A stretch of DNA of 64,000 bases from Palsa-504 sp050011155 (GTDB lineage Bacteria > Actinomycetota > Actinomycetes > Streptosporangiales > Streptosporangiaceae), in the NCBI GenBank assembly GCA_050011155.1, contig JBEKJP010000060.1:10800-74799 (forward strand). The letters run 5' to 3'. Below the pieces are notes generated by a model. That model saw only the letters and a list, made by a program, of their open reading frames with translations, was not told the DNA's origin and made no database searches. The position numbers were made by a program, and so were the translations under genes. Positions 1 through 8,483 of the stretch are shown one piece after another. The stretch's first letter is position 1, and each line of letters begins with the position of its first letter.

Positions 1-1347
1 CCAGCTCCGCCCGGCCGGCAGGCAGGCATCGAGCCGGGCCCGCTCGTTGCCGATGGTGGTGCGGATGGCCTTGACGTCCTTGTTCACGGCGGCCAGGAGG
101 CCGGCGCTGGCTTGCTTGACCGCCGCGGGCAGCGACTTGCGGGGCTGGCTGCCGGGGTTCTCGTAGCCCAGGCGGGCGGTACGCGCGTCGGCCCGGACGA
201 CCGCCAGCCAGCCTTCGGCCAGGACGCTACGGCGGGTGCCTTCCGGGCCGAGGCCGTGCGCTTCTACCGCCATCTCCAGCAGCTCGTCCCGGGTGAGGCC
301 CTGCGCGGCGGCGAGCGCGTCCAGGGACGTGCGGACCTGGCGCAGCAGCGAGCCGTGGCGGGTGCCGCGCTCGGTCTTGAGGAGCTCGGTGACCGAAGAC
401 GGCAGGGCCGCAGCGGCGATGGCGGCGACACAGTGGTTGGCCAGCCGGATGCTGCGCGGGCGGCCGAACGCGCCGCCGAGGCCCGTGATCGCCTTGAGCG
501 CCAGGCGGCGCAGCCGGGGGAGCAGGTCGGCCGAGCCGGCCGCGACCTCGCCAGCCAGGACAGCTAGTCCGCAGAGGAACGCCTCGTCGCTCGCGGTGAC
601 GTACTGGGGATGCCGGTACTCCGGGTGCTGCTGGTACGCCCGCTCGTAGTCCTGGGCATCCAGCGCCGCGTCGAGGAGCGCGGCGACCGTCTCAGCCGGC
701 CGGTCCAGCGCGTCCGGGACGAGCCCGGCCTCCTTACGCCACGTGCTTCCGGGCCGGCCGCCGGCGGGATAGCCGGCCAGCAGCCGGATCAGCCTGGCCT
801 TGGCCGCGTCGGGTTCCCCGGCGTCCGCGAGTGCCGCGCGTAGGGCCCGGCCGACCTCGCTGGTCTCCTCGATGAGGGCGTAGGGCACCTCGTCGCTGCC
901 CGCGGTGACGGTGAGCTTGCGCAGCCGGTCGGCGACCGGGTAGTCGGCGTACTCGGTGGCGGTCCGCTCGAGCCGGGGGAGCAGGCGCATCCGGCCGGCT
1001 TCGTCCAGGGCCTTCCAGGTCGCCTCGATCTGGCCGGCCAGGAGCGCCAGCTTCTGGGCTCCGCGCCAGAACTCGCCCGGGTACCGCTGGCTCACGGGCG
1101 GTGCCAGGATCTCCTCGATGTCGCCGAGCGTCAGCCCGGCGCGCTTGCGCGCGATGTAACCGAGCAGCTGGAATTTGGTCCACCGCTCCCCGCGGGCGGC
1201 GATGACAATGCACTGCCGGCGGACGTCGCCGGGCGCGTCGATGATTGCCCGTATCGCGGGGACGGCGCGGATCTCGTCATCACGGCGGCCGGCGCATTCA
1301 TCGAGGGCCTGCATGGCCGCGTCGACCAGGGCGGCAGGGTCGGCCAC
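1..1347 (-). CDS. DUF4132-type large protein, N-terminal part (runs off window)
   Basis: The frame stays open from a GTG at 1347 down to base 1, so 449 N-terminal codons are visible and the C-terminus lies outside the window. The start lies 3 nt after the stop of the small gene upstream (1351-1353), which suggests translational coupling. The protein is helical and Leu/Ala/Arg-rich with no signal peptide or membrane segment; ERWTKFQLLGY occurs near residue 54. The call rests on resemblance to large actinobacterial DUF4132 proteins and on the small partner that I recall preceding such genes. The DUF4132 domain itself, usually C-terminal, cannot be seen here. Biochemical role is unknown. Confidence 0.55.
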   Translation of the reverse strand, partial: MADPAALVDAAMQALDECAGRRDDEIRAVPAIRAIIDAPGDVRRQCIVIAARGERWTKFQLLGYIARKRAGLTLGDIEEILAPPVSQRYPGEFWRGAQKLALLAGQIEATWKALDEAGRMRLLPRLERTATEYADYPVADRLRKLTVTAGSDEVPYALIEETSEVGRALRAALADAGEPDAAKARLIRLLAGYPAGGRPGSTWRKEAGLVPDALDRPAETVAALLDAALDAQDYERAYQQHPEYRHPQYVTASDEAFLCGLAVLAGEVAAGSADLLPRLRRLALKAITGLGGAFGRPRSIRLANHCVAAIAAAALPSSVTELLKTERGTRHGSLLRQVRTSLDALAAAQGLTRDELLEMAVEAHGLGPEGTRRSVLAEGWLAVVRADARTARLGYENPGSQPRKSLPAAVKQASAGLLAAVNKDVKAIRTTIGNERARLDACLPAGRSW

Positions 1348-1350
1348 CGG

Positions 1351-1767
1351 TCAGCCTCCGACGAGCTGGACGAGGCGGATGAAGCGGATGTCGGTGTCGG
1401 CGGTCAGTTCCAGCGCCTCGTCGAGCTCGGTGACCTGCCGGTCGGCGACCAGGACGAAGAAACCGTTCCGGCGGAAGGACTCCAGGGCCTGGCCGGCCTG
1501 CTGCTCCCAGTCCACCCGGCGGGGCTTGGGCATCCGGAAGCCCCCGGGCACCGGCTCCGCCCCGTCCGGCATCACGAGGCCCCGGAAGACGTCGGTACGC
1601 GCCGACGCCGCGTTGTACCGGGCGACCTCCTCGCGGACCCGGGTCCGGATGAGGTCTCGTAGCGTGATGCGGCTGTCGATGCCGTCCAGCGTGATGGCGG
1701 CGGCGACCCGCCCGGCCCCCGGCTGATCCATGATCGTCACCGAAATCGGCGATGCCTGCGTAGTCAT
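1351..1767 (-). CDS. small conserved protein coupled to DUF4132 gene
   Basis: A 138-residue soluble protein starting MTTQASPISVT. An in-frame ATG at 1797 would add ten residues, so the start is uncertain. The C-terminal half (FFVLVADRQV, then FIRLVQLVGG at the end) resembles short proteins found directly upstream of DUF4132 genes in Streptomyces-like genomes. It may fold like a ubiquitin-type beta-grasp domain, but that is only an impression. Its stop is 3 nt from the GTG of the next gene, so the two are almost certainly one transcript. Function unknown. Confidence 0.6.
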   Translation of the reverse strand: MTTQASPISVTIMDQPGAGRVAAAITLDGIDSRITLRDLIRTRVREEVARYNAASARTDVFRGLVMPDGAEPVPGGFRMPKPRRVDWEQQAGQALESFRRNGFFVLVADRQVTELDEALELTADTDIRFIRLVQLVGG

Positions 1768-1879
1768 GCCGGTAACGGTGCCACGGGGATACGACATTCA
1801 CGGCAAGCCGCATCCCCTTCTCCTGGGATGTGAGCGCGCACATAATGGGATGATTGGTTCTGCGCGATTCCGGGTGGTC

Positions 1880-3397
1880 ATGATGAGAATCTGGCGAGCG
1901 GCAATTGTCCTGACCCTGGTGGCGGGCTCCATGACCGGCGCCGCCGCCGCGGCAGGCACCGCCGCGGCAGGCGCCGCCGCGGCAGGCGCCGCCGCGACGG
2001 CCGCCGCGGCCACTCGTGCCACGGCGGCCGGCATCGTCGCCGGCACCGATTCGGGGACGACGCACGCCTGCGTGGACACGCCGCTGACGATCACGTTCCC
2101 GTCGGCGCCGGTCCTGGGCACGACCGGCTCGATCACGGTGCACAACGCGGACGGCTCCGTCGCCGATACGATCGACCTGGCCGACCCGGCCTCGTTCACC
2201 GAGACCGTCGGCGACGCGACCGATGAAGCCGGCCACCTGCACGACTTCACCTACTACCCGGTGATCATCACCGGCGACACCGCGACCATTTACCTGCATC
2301 ACGAACTGGCGTACGGCCGCACCTACTACGTGACCGCCGATCCCGCGACCTTCGCCGCGGCCGGCTTCACCGGCGTCAGCGATCCGCGCACCTGGCGGTT
2401 CACCACCACCCGCCACCGTCCGGGGCCGGACGCGAGGGTCATCACGGTGGACTCCCGCGGACGCGGTGACTTCTGCACCGTGCAGGGCGCGATCAATGCC
2501 GTCCCGGCCGGCAACACGGTGCCGAGGCTGATCACGGTGGCCGACGGCACCTACACCGAGCTCGACTGGGTGGCTCCCGACCAGCCGCACATCACCGTCC
2601 GGGGCCAGTCGCGGTCAGGCACCGTCATCCAGTACGCCAACAACAACACGCTCAACTCCGCGAACACCACCGACGTGTGCGCCCGGCAGGCCATCCCGGT
2701 GCACGACGACTACAACTGCTGGCGATCTGACTTCAGCGTCGAGGCCGACGATTTCACGCTGGAGAACCTGACCCTGCGCAACACCACGCCCTACGGCGGC
2801 AGCCAGGCCGAGGCGTTCCGCGGCAACGCCGACCGGATCACGCTGGACCGGGTCAGCCTGCTGTCCTACCAGGACACGATCCGCATCCAGGGCCTCGGGT
2901 ACGTGGCGGACAGCTACATCCAGGGCGACGTGGATTTCACCTGGGGGACCGGCACGGTCTTCTGGACCCGCGACGAGCTGAAGTCCATGCACGCCGGGTA
3001 CGTCGCGCAGGTCCGCAACAGCCAGGGTCAGAAGGGCTACGTCTTCTACCGCGACACCCTCACCCACGCGCCCGGCGTCGCCGACGGCTCGGTCTACCTG
3101 GCCCGGATCGATCCGACGGTCTACCCGTACAGCCAGGTCGTCTTCATCGACACCAGGATGGACTCGCACATCAGCCCGGCCGGCTGGCTGCTCAACAACG
3201 CCGGCTGCGCGGATGCCACCAATGTGCAGTTCTGGGAGTACGGGTCGGTGAACCTCCAGGGCCAGCCGGTCGATACCAGCCAGCGGCTGGCTTGCTCCCG
3301 TCAGCTCACCGCGGCGCAGGCGGCCCAGTGGTCAGATCCCGCCTTCGTGCTGGGCGGCTGGGTGCCGTCCGTGCTCAGCGCGGCCTCCGCCCGCTGA
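1880..3397 (+). CDS. secreted pectinesterase (CE8) with Ig-like domain
   Basis: About 505 residues. A signal peptide (MMRIWRAAIVLTLVAGSMTG) is followed by an Ala/Gly linker, an SbsA-type Ig-like domain (about residues 55-180, ending WRFTTTR) and a right-handed beta-helix pectinesterase domain. Family catalytic aspartates are visible in SYQDTI (D332) and VDFTWG (D352). It would hydrolyse methyl esters of homogalacturonan outside the cell. ATG codons at 1880 and 1883 are both possible; an upstream in-frame ATG at 1850 cannot be excluded. It is transcribed away from the DUF4132 pair and belongs functionally with the plant cell-wall locus to its right, but has no GAAGCGCTTC operator, so control may differ. 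Confidence 0.88.
   Translation: MMRIWRAAIVLTLVAGSMTGAAAAAGTAAAGAAAAGAAATAAAATRATAAGIVAGTDSGTTHACVDTPLTITFPSAPVLGTTGSITVHNADGSVADTIDLADPASFTETVGDATDEAGHLHDFTYYPVIITGDTATIYLHHELAYGRTYYVTADPATFAAAGFTGVSDPRTWRFTTTRHRPGPDARVITVDSRGRGDFCTVQGAINAVPAGNTVPRLITVADGTYTELDWVAPDQPHITVRGQSRSGTVIQYANNNTLNSANTTDVCARQAIPVHDDYNCWRSDFSVEADDFTLENLTLRNTTPYGGSQAEAFRGNADRITLDRVSLLSYQDTIRIQGLGYVADSYIQGDVDFTWGTGTVFWTRDELKSMHAGYVAQVRNSQGQKGYVFYRDTLTHAPGVADGSVYLARIDPTVYPYSQVVFIDTRMDSHISPAGWLLNNAGCADATNVQFWEYGSVNLQGQPVDTSQRLACSRQLTAAQAAQWSDPAFVLGGWVPSVLSAASAR
1934..2008 (+). repeat. 15-bp tandem repeat encoding the Ala/Gly linker of the pectinesterase
   Basis: A unit close to GCCGCCGCGGCAGGC recurs about four times just after the signal-peptide codons and encodes AAAAG-type pentapeptides. 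The copies are nearly identical at the DNA level, so the linker probably changes length by slippage. Confidence 0.7.
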
Positions 3398-3534
3398 CCG
3401 GGGTTCCCGCCCCCCGTCAGCTTCTGGAACTGTACGCCGGTAACGCGAGACCGGCGCGGATGGCACGACGCGGCCTGCACGCGGGCTGGCCTGGCCGCGG
3501 GCTGGCCTGGCCGCGGCCGGGCTGAGGTCGTGGC

Positions 3535-3861
3535 GCGAACGGGGCAGCACGCTGACGGCCACCAGCCAGAGCAGGCCGCCGAACCGGCCGACCGGCAGGG
3601 TGACGTCGAGCGCTGAGGTCGGCCAGGGCCCGGGCCAGGCCGGCTTCCACGATGCCCGAGACCGGGGAGAGGGCCCAGCTGACCAGGCCCGACAGGGCCA
3701 GCGAGGCGGCGGCCAGCAGGCCTCCGGCCAGTCCGATGACGGCGCCGGGCGCGTTGACGCCCAGGGTGCGCAGCCGCCGGCAGCGACGCCGGGGACGCGG
3801 CCGGCTGCGGGATGCGCGCGGACAGCGCCACGCTCGCGATCGTCAGGACGGCGTAGGCCAA
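3535..3861 (-). pseudogene. remnant of an integral membrane protein (DUF4386-like)
   Basis: Reading minus strand from an ATG at 3861, hydrophobic membrane-protein segments appear in three different frames: MAYAVLTIASVAL, then GAVIGLAGGLLAAASLALSG, then FGGLLWLVAVSVLPRSR. Two frameshifts are needed to join them, and the N-terminal part is missing because MarR-like sequence begins just beyond. The order of segments resembles small DUF4386-type membrane proteins often paired with MarR regulators, which fits the neighbour, but the family call is tentative. Confidence 0.5.
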
Positions 3862-3920
3862 TGCGGGCGCGAGCAGCGGCGGCCCGCCCTGGGGCCGCCC
3901 CGGCGGGCGGCGGGGCGTGC

Positions 3921-4148
3921 CGCAACCCCGGCGACCGCCGCCACTACGCGCTCTACCTGACCCCCGACGGCGGTCAGTTCATGAAGGAACTCGGACAGGT
4001 GGTCGTGGCCCACGAAGACGACATCTGCGCCGCGCTCGACCCGGCCGAACGCCAGGAACTGAACCGCCTGCTCCGGCGCGTTGCCGACCAGCAAGGACTC
4101 ACCCCAGGCGCCCACCCCGGCTACCGCCCTCCGGCGTACCGCCCATAG
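3921..4148 (+). pseudogene. C-terminal remnant of a MarR-family regulator
   Basis: The frame reads RNPGDRRHYALYLTPDG, the wing region of a MarR winged-helix domain, then the C-terminal dimerisation helices (LDPAERQELNRLLRRVADQ), and stops at 4148. About 75 of the usual 140-160 residues remain. There is no start codon and the DNA-recognition helix is missing. The upstream boundary abuts the membrane-protein remnant on the other strand, consistent with one deletion or rearrangement joining two gene fragments. Confidence 0.7.
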
Positions 4149-4260
4149 CGACATCGATACGACATGGCTGCGGCTCTTGTGGCGGGAATCAGCTCCCCCT
4201 GGCCGGCCAGCGGAGCCCCGCGCCCCAGCGGAGCCCGCACCACCCGTCACAGGATCCGAC

Positions 4261-4306
4261 ATCGTGGGCCGAACCCCCCGCTTTCCCGCGGGTTTCGGTC
4301 CACGAT
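4261..4306. terminator. long imperfect hairpin, possible bidirectional terminator
   Basis: ATCGTGGGCCGAACC faces a near-complementary GGTTTCGGTCCACGAT around a short loop, giving a strong GC-rich stem without a U-run. It lies downstream of the MarR remnant. A terminator function is inferred from stem strength and position only. Confidence 0.4.
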
Positions 4307-4386
4307 GACGGCCGCGACGCGACCTGTGCGACCCGTGAGATACGGGTGGTTCCTGTGATAGCCGCCAGGCCTGGCTGAACACGATG

Positions 4387-4430
4387 AAACCGGGATTCCA
4401 GCTCGTTCAAACGCGGTGGAATCCCGGTTT
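4387..4430. repeat. perfect 14-bp inverted repeat with 16-nt loop
   Basis: AAACCGGGATTCCA at 4387-4400 is exactly mirrored by TGGAATCCCGGTTT at 4417-4430. It could be a factor-independent terminator stem, an operator, or the end of a lost mobile element. There is no T-tract directly after the stem. Confidence 0.6.
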
Positions 4431-4758
4431 CACGCACGTTTTCCCATTCGGAACCCGTTCCTACACGGGGGTAAAGGTCCGCAATAAGTTGATCATGGAA
4501 GAGAAACGGACAAAACGGGCTACCAGCAAACCCTGCGGGATAATGATCTGCCTGTCCTGGCCATCACGCGTCGCCACGGCCGGCCCCCAGGGACCCGAGA
4601 CGCACCAGGCACAGCACGAGCACCGCGGGCATCGCACGTCCCGTGCGCCCGCGCGCCCACTGCCGAAGAGCCACATCCATGCCGTGACCCGGGGCCAGGA
4701 CGAGTGACCGGCCGGATGCGGTAAGGGGATGCGAATGACCGTGCCCGGGTGTCCGCTA

Positions 4759-5600
4759 CCGAGCTGAGCCGGGGGCTCCTCGCGGATTACGGCGGTTCCG
4801 CCGGGTGGCAGGTCGACCGCGCCGGCCAGCTGGCGGCCGGTTATCAGGTCCAGGCCGCGGGCCGGCAGTGTCACCGGATCGGAGCCGTAGTTGATCGCGA
4901 ACCACCAGGACCGGTCCCGGCCGTCGCGACGGCGACCGACGGTCACGCCCGGCTCGGGGCCGGTCACGGTCAGGGTGGCCGACGTGCCCGGGGCGAGCGG
5001 ATGGAACTCCTCGACCCGGACGCCGAGGACGTCCCGCAGCGCGCCGGGGTAGCCGCCGGTGCGGACCCGGTGCCACTGGTCGGCCACCCCGCTGCAGAAC
5101 GTCACCACCAGGTGGCCGCCGCCCGCGACGTACCCGCCCAGGGACGCGGCCGCCTGGTCGGACAGCAGGTAGACGGCGGGGACGACGACGAGCCGATACC
5201 CCGCCAGGTCCGCGTCCGGCGGCACGACGTCGCAGCCGATCCCCGACCGCCCCAAAGCCGCGTGGGCCGCGCGGGCCGCGTTCAGGTGGCGGACATGCGG
5301 TGACGGCAGCGAACGGCTCTCCAGCGCCCAGCGGGACGCGGCGTCCACGAGCACGGCGGCGTCCGCGGTCACGGTGCTCCCGGCGACCTCGCCGATCCGC
5401 TCCAGCGTCTCGCCGAGCGCGACCGCCTCGCGGAAGATCCGGGTATCGGGACCGGCGTGCGGGACCAGGGCCGGGTGGTACAGCTCGGCGCCCGCCCGCG
5501 AGGCCGCCACTGGAAGAACAGCACGCTGTCGGCCCCCCGGGCCACGTAGCCGAGGCTGTCGGCCAGCATCGCGCCCGGCGCCCGGTGCACCAGCAGGCAG
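4759..5600 (-). pseudogene. GH42 beta-galactosidase C-terminal relic
   Basis: The minus strand reads the last part of a GH42 beta-galactosidase. It begins with the end of the catalytic barrel (GYVARGADSVLFFQWR), continues with the trimerisation domain (AELYHPALVPHAGPDTR, then YRLVVVPAVYLLS, LLVTF-like HLVVTFCSG, VLGVRVEEFHPL) and ends with the C-terminal beta domain (VIREEPP). Roughly the first 330 residues, with both catalytic glutamates, are missing. A one-base shift near 5505-5512 separates FFQWR from the downstream frame. The relic begins at the stop codon of the GH3 gene, so the deletion removed its start. An intact copy would have trimmed galactosyl side chains, matching the rest of the locus. 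Confidence 0.85.
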
Positions 5601-5601
5601 A

Positions 5602-8292
5602 TCACAGGCGGAACCAGTCCAGTCGCACCGGGCCGTGCAGGACCAGGCAGACCTGATCGGCGTCGGCCGGGAGCGCGACCGTGGCGGAGATCTCCGTCCA
5701 CGCGTACCGGTCACCCGTGTCCGGCACGCGCACGCTGGCCAGCGGGTCTTCCCCGTTGCCGTGAGGCGTGAGCCTGACCTCGATCCGCCCGCCGCGCGGT
5801 TCGGCGCAGGCGGTCACGAAGGCGGCGACGCCAGCCCGTTCGTTATGAAGGTTCGTGAACGTCAGCCACCCGGGGCGGGCTGGGTCAGCCGGGGTGACCG
5901 CGGTGCCCGCTTCGCGGGTGGTGTCGACCAGAGCAATGTTCGCGTAGTCGTCGAAGTCGGCCGCCGCGATCCGCGCGGGCCGCCGGCCAGACGGCGCGGC
6001 GGGCACGGGCACCGGGGCCGTCTGGCGGATGTCGGCGCTGGACGCGCCCGCGCCGATCTCGACCGGGCCCGGCGGCAGCGCCATCCGGCCCGCCGCGACG
6101 TCCCACAGCCGCAGCCGGTCGAGCGGCACGCCTATCCGCGCGGTCGCCGACTGGCCGGGGGCCAGGGTGACCCGGGTGAAGCCGCACAGCCGGCGCCGCG
6201 GCTGGCCGGGCCCGGCGTAGCTGGCGTAGAGCTGGACGACCTCGGTGCCGGCCCGGTCGCCGGTGTTCGTGATGTCCAGGGTCGCGCGGAGCTGGTCCGG
6301 ATCCGCGGCCTCGACAACAAGCCGGCCATAGCCGAACGTCGTATACGTCAGCCCGTGGCCGAACGGGAACCGCGGTCGCGTGGTGAGGTACTGGTAGGTC
6401 CAGCCGGCCTTGATGATGTCGTAGTCGAGCGGGTCCGGCAGGTCCGCGTCGGCCGCGTACCACGTCTGCGCGAGCCGGCCTTCCGGGGCGTGCCGGCCGA
6501 GGATGAGATCGGCCAGGGCGTGACCGGTCTCCTGGCCGGCGTGGCTGGTCCAGATGATCGCCGGGGCATCGGGGGTGACGTACGGGTAGCTGGACATGAT
6601 CACCAGCACCGTCCGCGGGCAGGCCGCGGTGACCGCGCGGACCAGGCGGTCCGCCGCCGGGGCGAGGGCCAGCGTGGTCCGGTCGCGGGCCTCCCGGCCG
6701 CCGATCATCGGGTCGTTACCGACCACCACCACCGCGACCGCGGCGTCCCTGGCGGCGGCGACGGCTTCGGCCACCCCGTCGGATAGCGGGTCCCAGCGCA
6801 GCCGGAACGCCTGGCCGGTCGCGGTCGACTTCAGCCGCGCGGCCCCGCCGGGCACCAGGGTGCGGCGGAACGTCTCGCGGACGGTCCAGCCGTCCGGCTT
6901 CGCGGCGGTGACAGCCAGCGTGCCGTCGCGGGTGACCGTGAGGTACCGGCCGCTTCCGGCGCCGCGCAGCGTGACGACGTCGTCACCCCAGTCGAAGACG
7001 TCGAACTCACCGAGGTCGGTGCGGACCCGGTCGGCGCCCTCGTGCACGGTCACGGCCGCCCCGGCCGCGGCCAGGCCGTCGGCGATCGTCACCTGGTAGG
7101 GCAGCGCCGGGCTGTACCAGTCCTCGTAGAGGGTGGCGGCCAGGGGCCCGACGACGGCGACGCGCTGTCCGGGCGCCAGGGCCAGGGGGAGCAAGCCGTC
7201 GTTGGCGAGCAGGACGGCACCGCGCCGCGCCGCCGTCCGGGCCAGTTCGCGGTGGGCGGGCGTGCCCAGGGCGGCAGCGCTGGCGAACGGGCCGCCGCCG
7301 GGGTCGAACTCGCCCAGCCGGAGCCGGATCAGCAGCTTGCGGCGGACCGCCCGGTCCACGTCGCCGGAGGTGATCAGGCCGCGCTTGAGCGCCTCGGTGA
7401 CCTGCGCGACGGTGAACCCGTCGTCCCCGTCGGAGTCGGTGAAACTGTCCAGGCCGGCCCGCAGCGCGGCCGCGTGCGCTTCCGGATGGTCGGCGAAGTA
7501 ATGCTCAGACCGCACCAGGTTCGAAGGCGCCCAGGCGTCGCTGCAGGTCAGCAGCTCGTCCCGGGTCCACGTGCGGATCTCGCCGAGCAGCGGGCTGACG
7601 TGCGCGGGACGGCCGTTGACGAGGTTGTACGACGGCATGACGCCGGTCGCCGCGCCCGCCTCGAGCGGCGCGCGGAACGGCGGCAGGTCGTACTCGTGCA
7701 GCACCCGCGGGCGCAGCCCGGTCGAGGTCAGGTCGCGGTCGTCCTCGTTGTTGTAGCCGAGGAAGTGCTTCAGGGTCGGCGCCGTCAGCAGGTAGCCGCC
7801 GGGATCACCCCCGCCCGACAGGCCCGCACCGGACAGGCCAGCGCCGTAGGCGGTGCCCATGAGCGCGGTGAGCAGCGGGTCCTCGGAGTAGCCCTCCTCG
7901 TTCCGGCCCCAGCGCGGGTCGCGGAGCAGGTTCACCACCGGCGCCCAGACGTTGAGGCTGATCAGCGGGCGCTCGTCGTGCAGGGCGCGGATCTCCCGCC
8001 CGGTGGCGCGGCCGATGGCACCGGCCAGCCCCGGGTCCCAGCTGGCGGCGATCCCCGGCGGCTGCGGGAACACGGTGGCCGGCCGCACCTTCCCGCTGCC
8101 CTGGTGGTCCCGCCAGGACGCACCGTGTACCCCCTCCGTCCCGGTCCAGAACTCGGCCATTCCCAGCCGCGGGATCGCGGGCGAGCGCTGGTGCAGCATC
8201 GCGATCTTCTCCTCGGCGGTGAGCCGCCCCAGGAGGTCGTCGGCGCGCTCACCGAACGCCAGAGCCGGATCACGGTAGCGAATCGCTTCGAT
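5602..8292 (-). CDS. GH3 beta-glucosidase/beta-xylosidase with fascin-like insert and CBM6-like tail
   Basis: About 896 residues if translation starts at 8292. The N-terminal GH3 barrel (NVWAPVVNLLRDPRWGRNEE, KHFLGY) has a likely nucleophile in LLTCSDAWAPSN (about D252). The alpha/beta sandwich (VAVVGP, VVVVGNDP) is interrupted near residues 420-510 by a beta-trefoil-like insert (GSGRYLTVTRDG). After the fibronectin-III-like domain comes a CBM6-like C-terminal domain ending LHGPVRLDWFRL. There is no signal peptide, so it probably acts inside the cell on imported oligosaccharides. No ATG, GTG or TTG lies in frame upstream of codon 8199, although the sequence encoding RYRDPALAFGERADDLLGRL before it is typical GH3. 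AGGAGG at 8299-8304 sits 6 nt before an ATC at 8290-8292, taken here as the start. Confidence 0.85.
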   Translation of the reverse strand: MEAIRYRDPALAFGERADDLLGRLTAEEKIAMLHQRSPAIPRLGMAEFWTGTEGVHGASWRDHQGSGKVRPATVFPQPPGIAASWDPGLAGAIGRATGREIRALHDERPLISLNVWAPVVNLLRDPRWGRNEEGYSEDPLLTALMGTAYGAGLSGAGLSGGGDPGGYLLTAPTLKHFLGYNNEDDRDLTSTGLRPRVLHEYDLPPFRAPLEAGAATGVMPSYNLVNGRPAHVSPLLGEIRTWTRDELLTCSDAWAPSNLVRSEHYFADHPEAHAAALRAGLDSFTDSDGDDGFTVAQVTEALKRGLITSGDVDRAVRRKLLIRLRLGEFDPGGGPFASAAALGTPAHRELARTAARRGAVLLANDGLLPLALAPGQRVAVVGPLAATLYEDWYSPALPYQVTIADGLAAAGAAVTVHEGADRVRTDLGEFDVFDWGDDVVTLRGAGSGRYLTVTRDGTLAVTAAKPDGWTVRETFRRTLVPGGAARLKSTATGQAFRLRWDPLSDGVAEAVAAARDAAVAVVVVGNDPMIGGREARDRTTLALAPAADRLVRAVTAACPRTVLVIMSSYPYVTPDAPAIIWTSHAGQETGHALADLILGRHAPEGRLAQTWYAADADLPDPLDYDIIKAGWTYQYLTTRPRFPFGHGLTYTTFGYGRLVVEAADPDQLRATLDITNTGDRAGTEVVQLYASYAGPGQPRRRLCGFTRVTLAPGQSATARIGVPLDRLRLWDVAAGRMALPPGPVEIGAGASSADIRQTAPVPVPAAPSGRRPARIAAADFDDYANIALVDTTREAGTAVTPADPARPGWLTFTNLHNERAGVAAFVTACAEPRGGRIEVRLTPHGNGEDPLASVRVPDTGDRYAWTEISATVALPADADQVCLVLHGPVRLDWFRL

Positions 8293-8391
8293 TGAGATCC
8301 TCCTCGTTCGATGGTCTATGACCTCGACATGATTACAGCCGGATAGCGGGGTGCGAGCCAGGTCGCTAACAGACCAAGTGTTTCCGGTCTA

Positions 8392-8420
8392 TTGCGCTCA
8401 GGTCAATGAGGGATCTAATC
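8392..8420 (+). promoter_or_regulatory. predicted promoter of the sugar-ABC/GH operon
   Basis: TTGCGC (8392-8397) is followed after 17 nt by CTAATC (8415-8420). The LacI-type operator at 8436-8445 falls just after the predicted transcription start, a normal repressor position. Inferred from sequence only. Confidence 0.4.
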
Positions 8421-8435
8421 TCCCCCTAAGTTGGT

Positions 8436-8445
8436 GAAGCGCTTC
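8436..8445. promoter_or_regulatory. LacI-type operator O1 (GAAGCGCTTC)
   Basis: Perfect 10-bp palindrome in TGAAGCGCTTCGA between the GH3 gene and the binding-protein gene. The same core occurs at 16729, 16818, 20654 and 20787. A one-mismatch copy (GAATCGCTTC, 8280-8289) overlaps the first GH3 codons. Confidence 0.75.
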
Positions 8446-8483
8446 GACATCTCAAGCCTCCGATGACGAAGGTGGTAGCGGAC

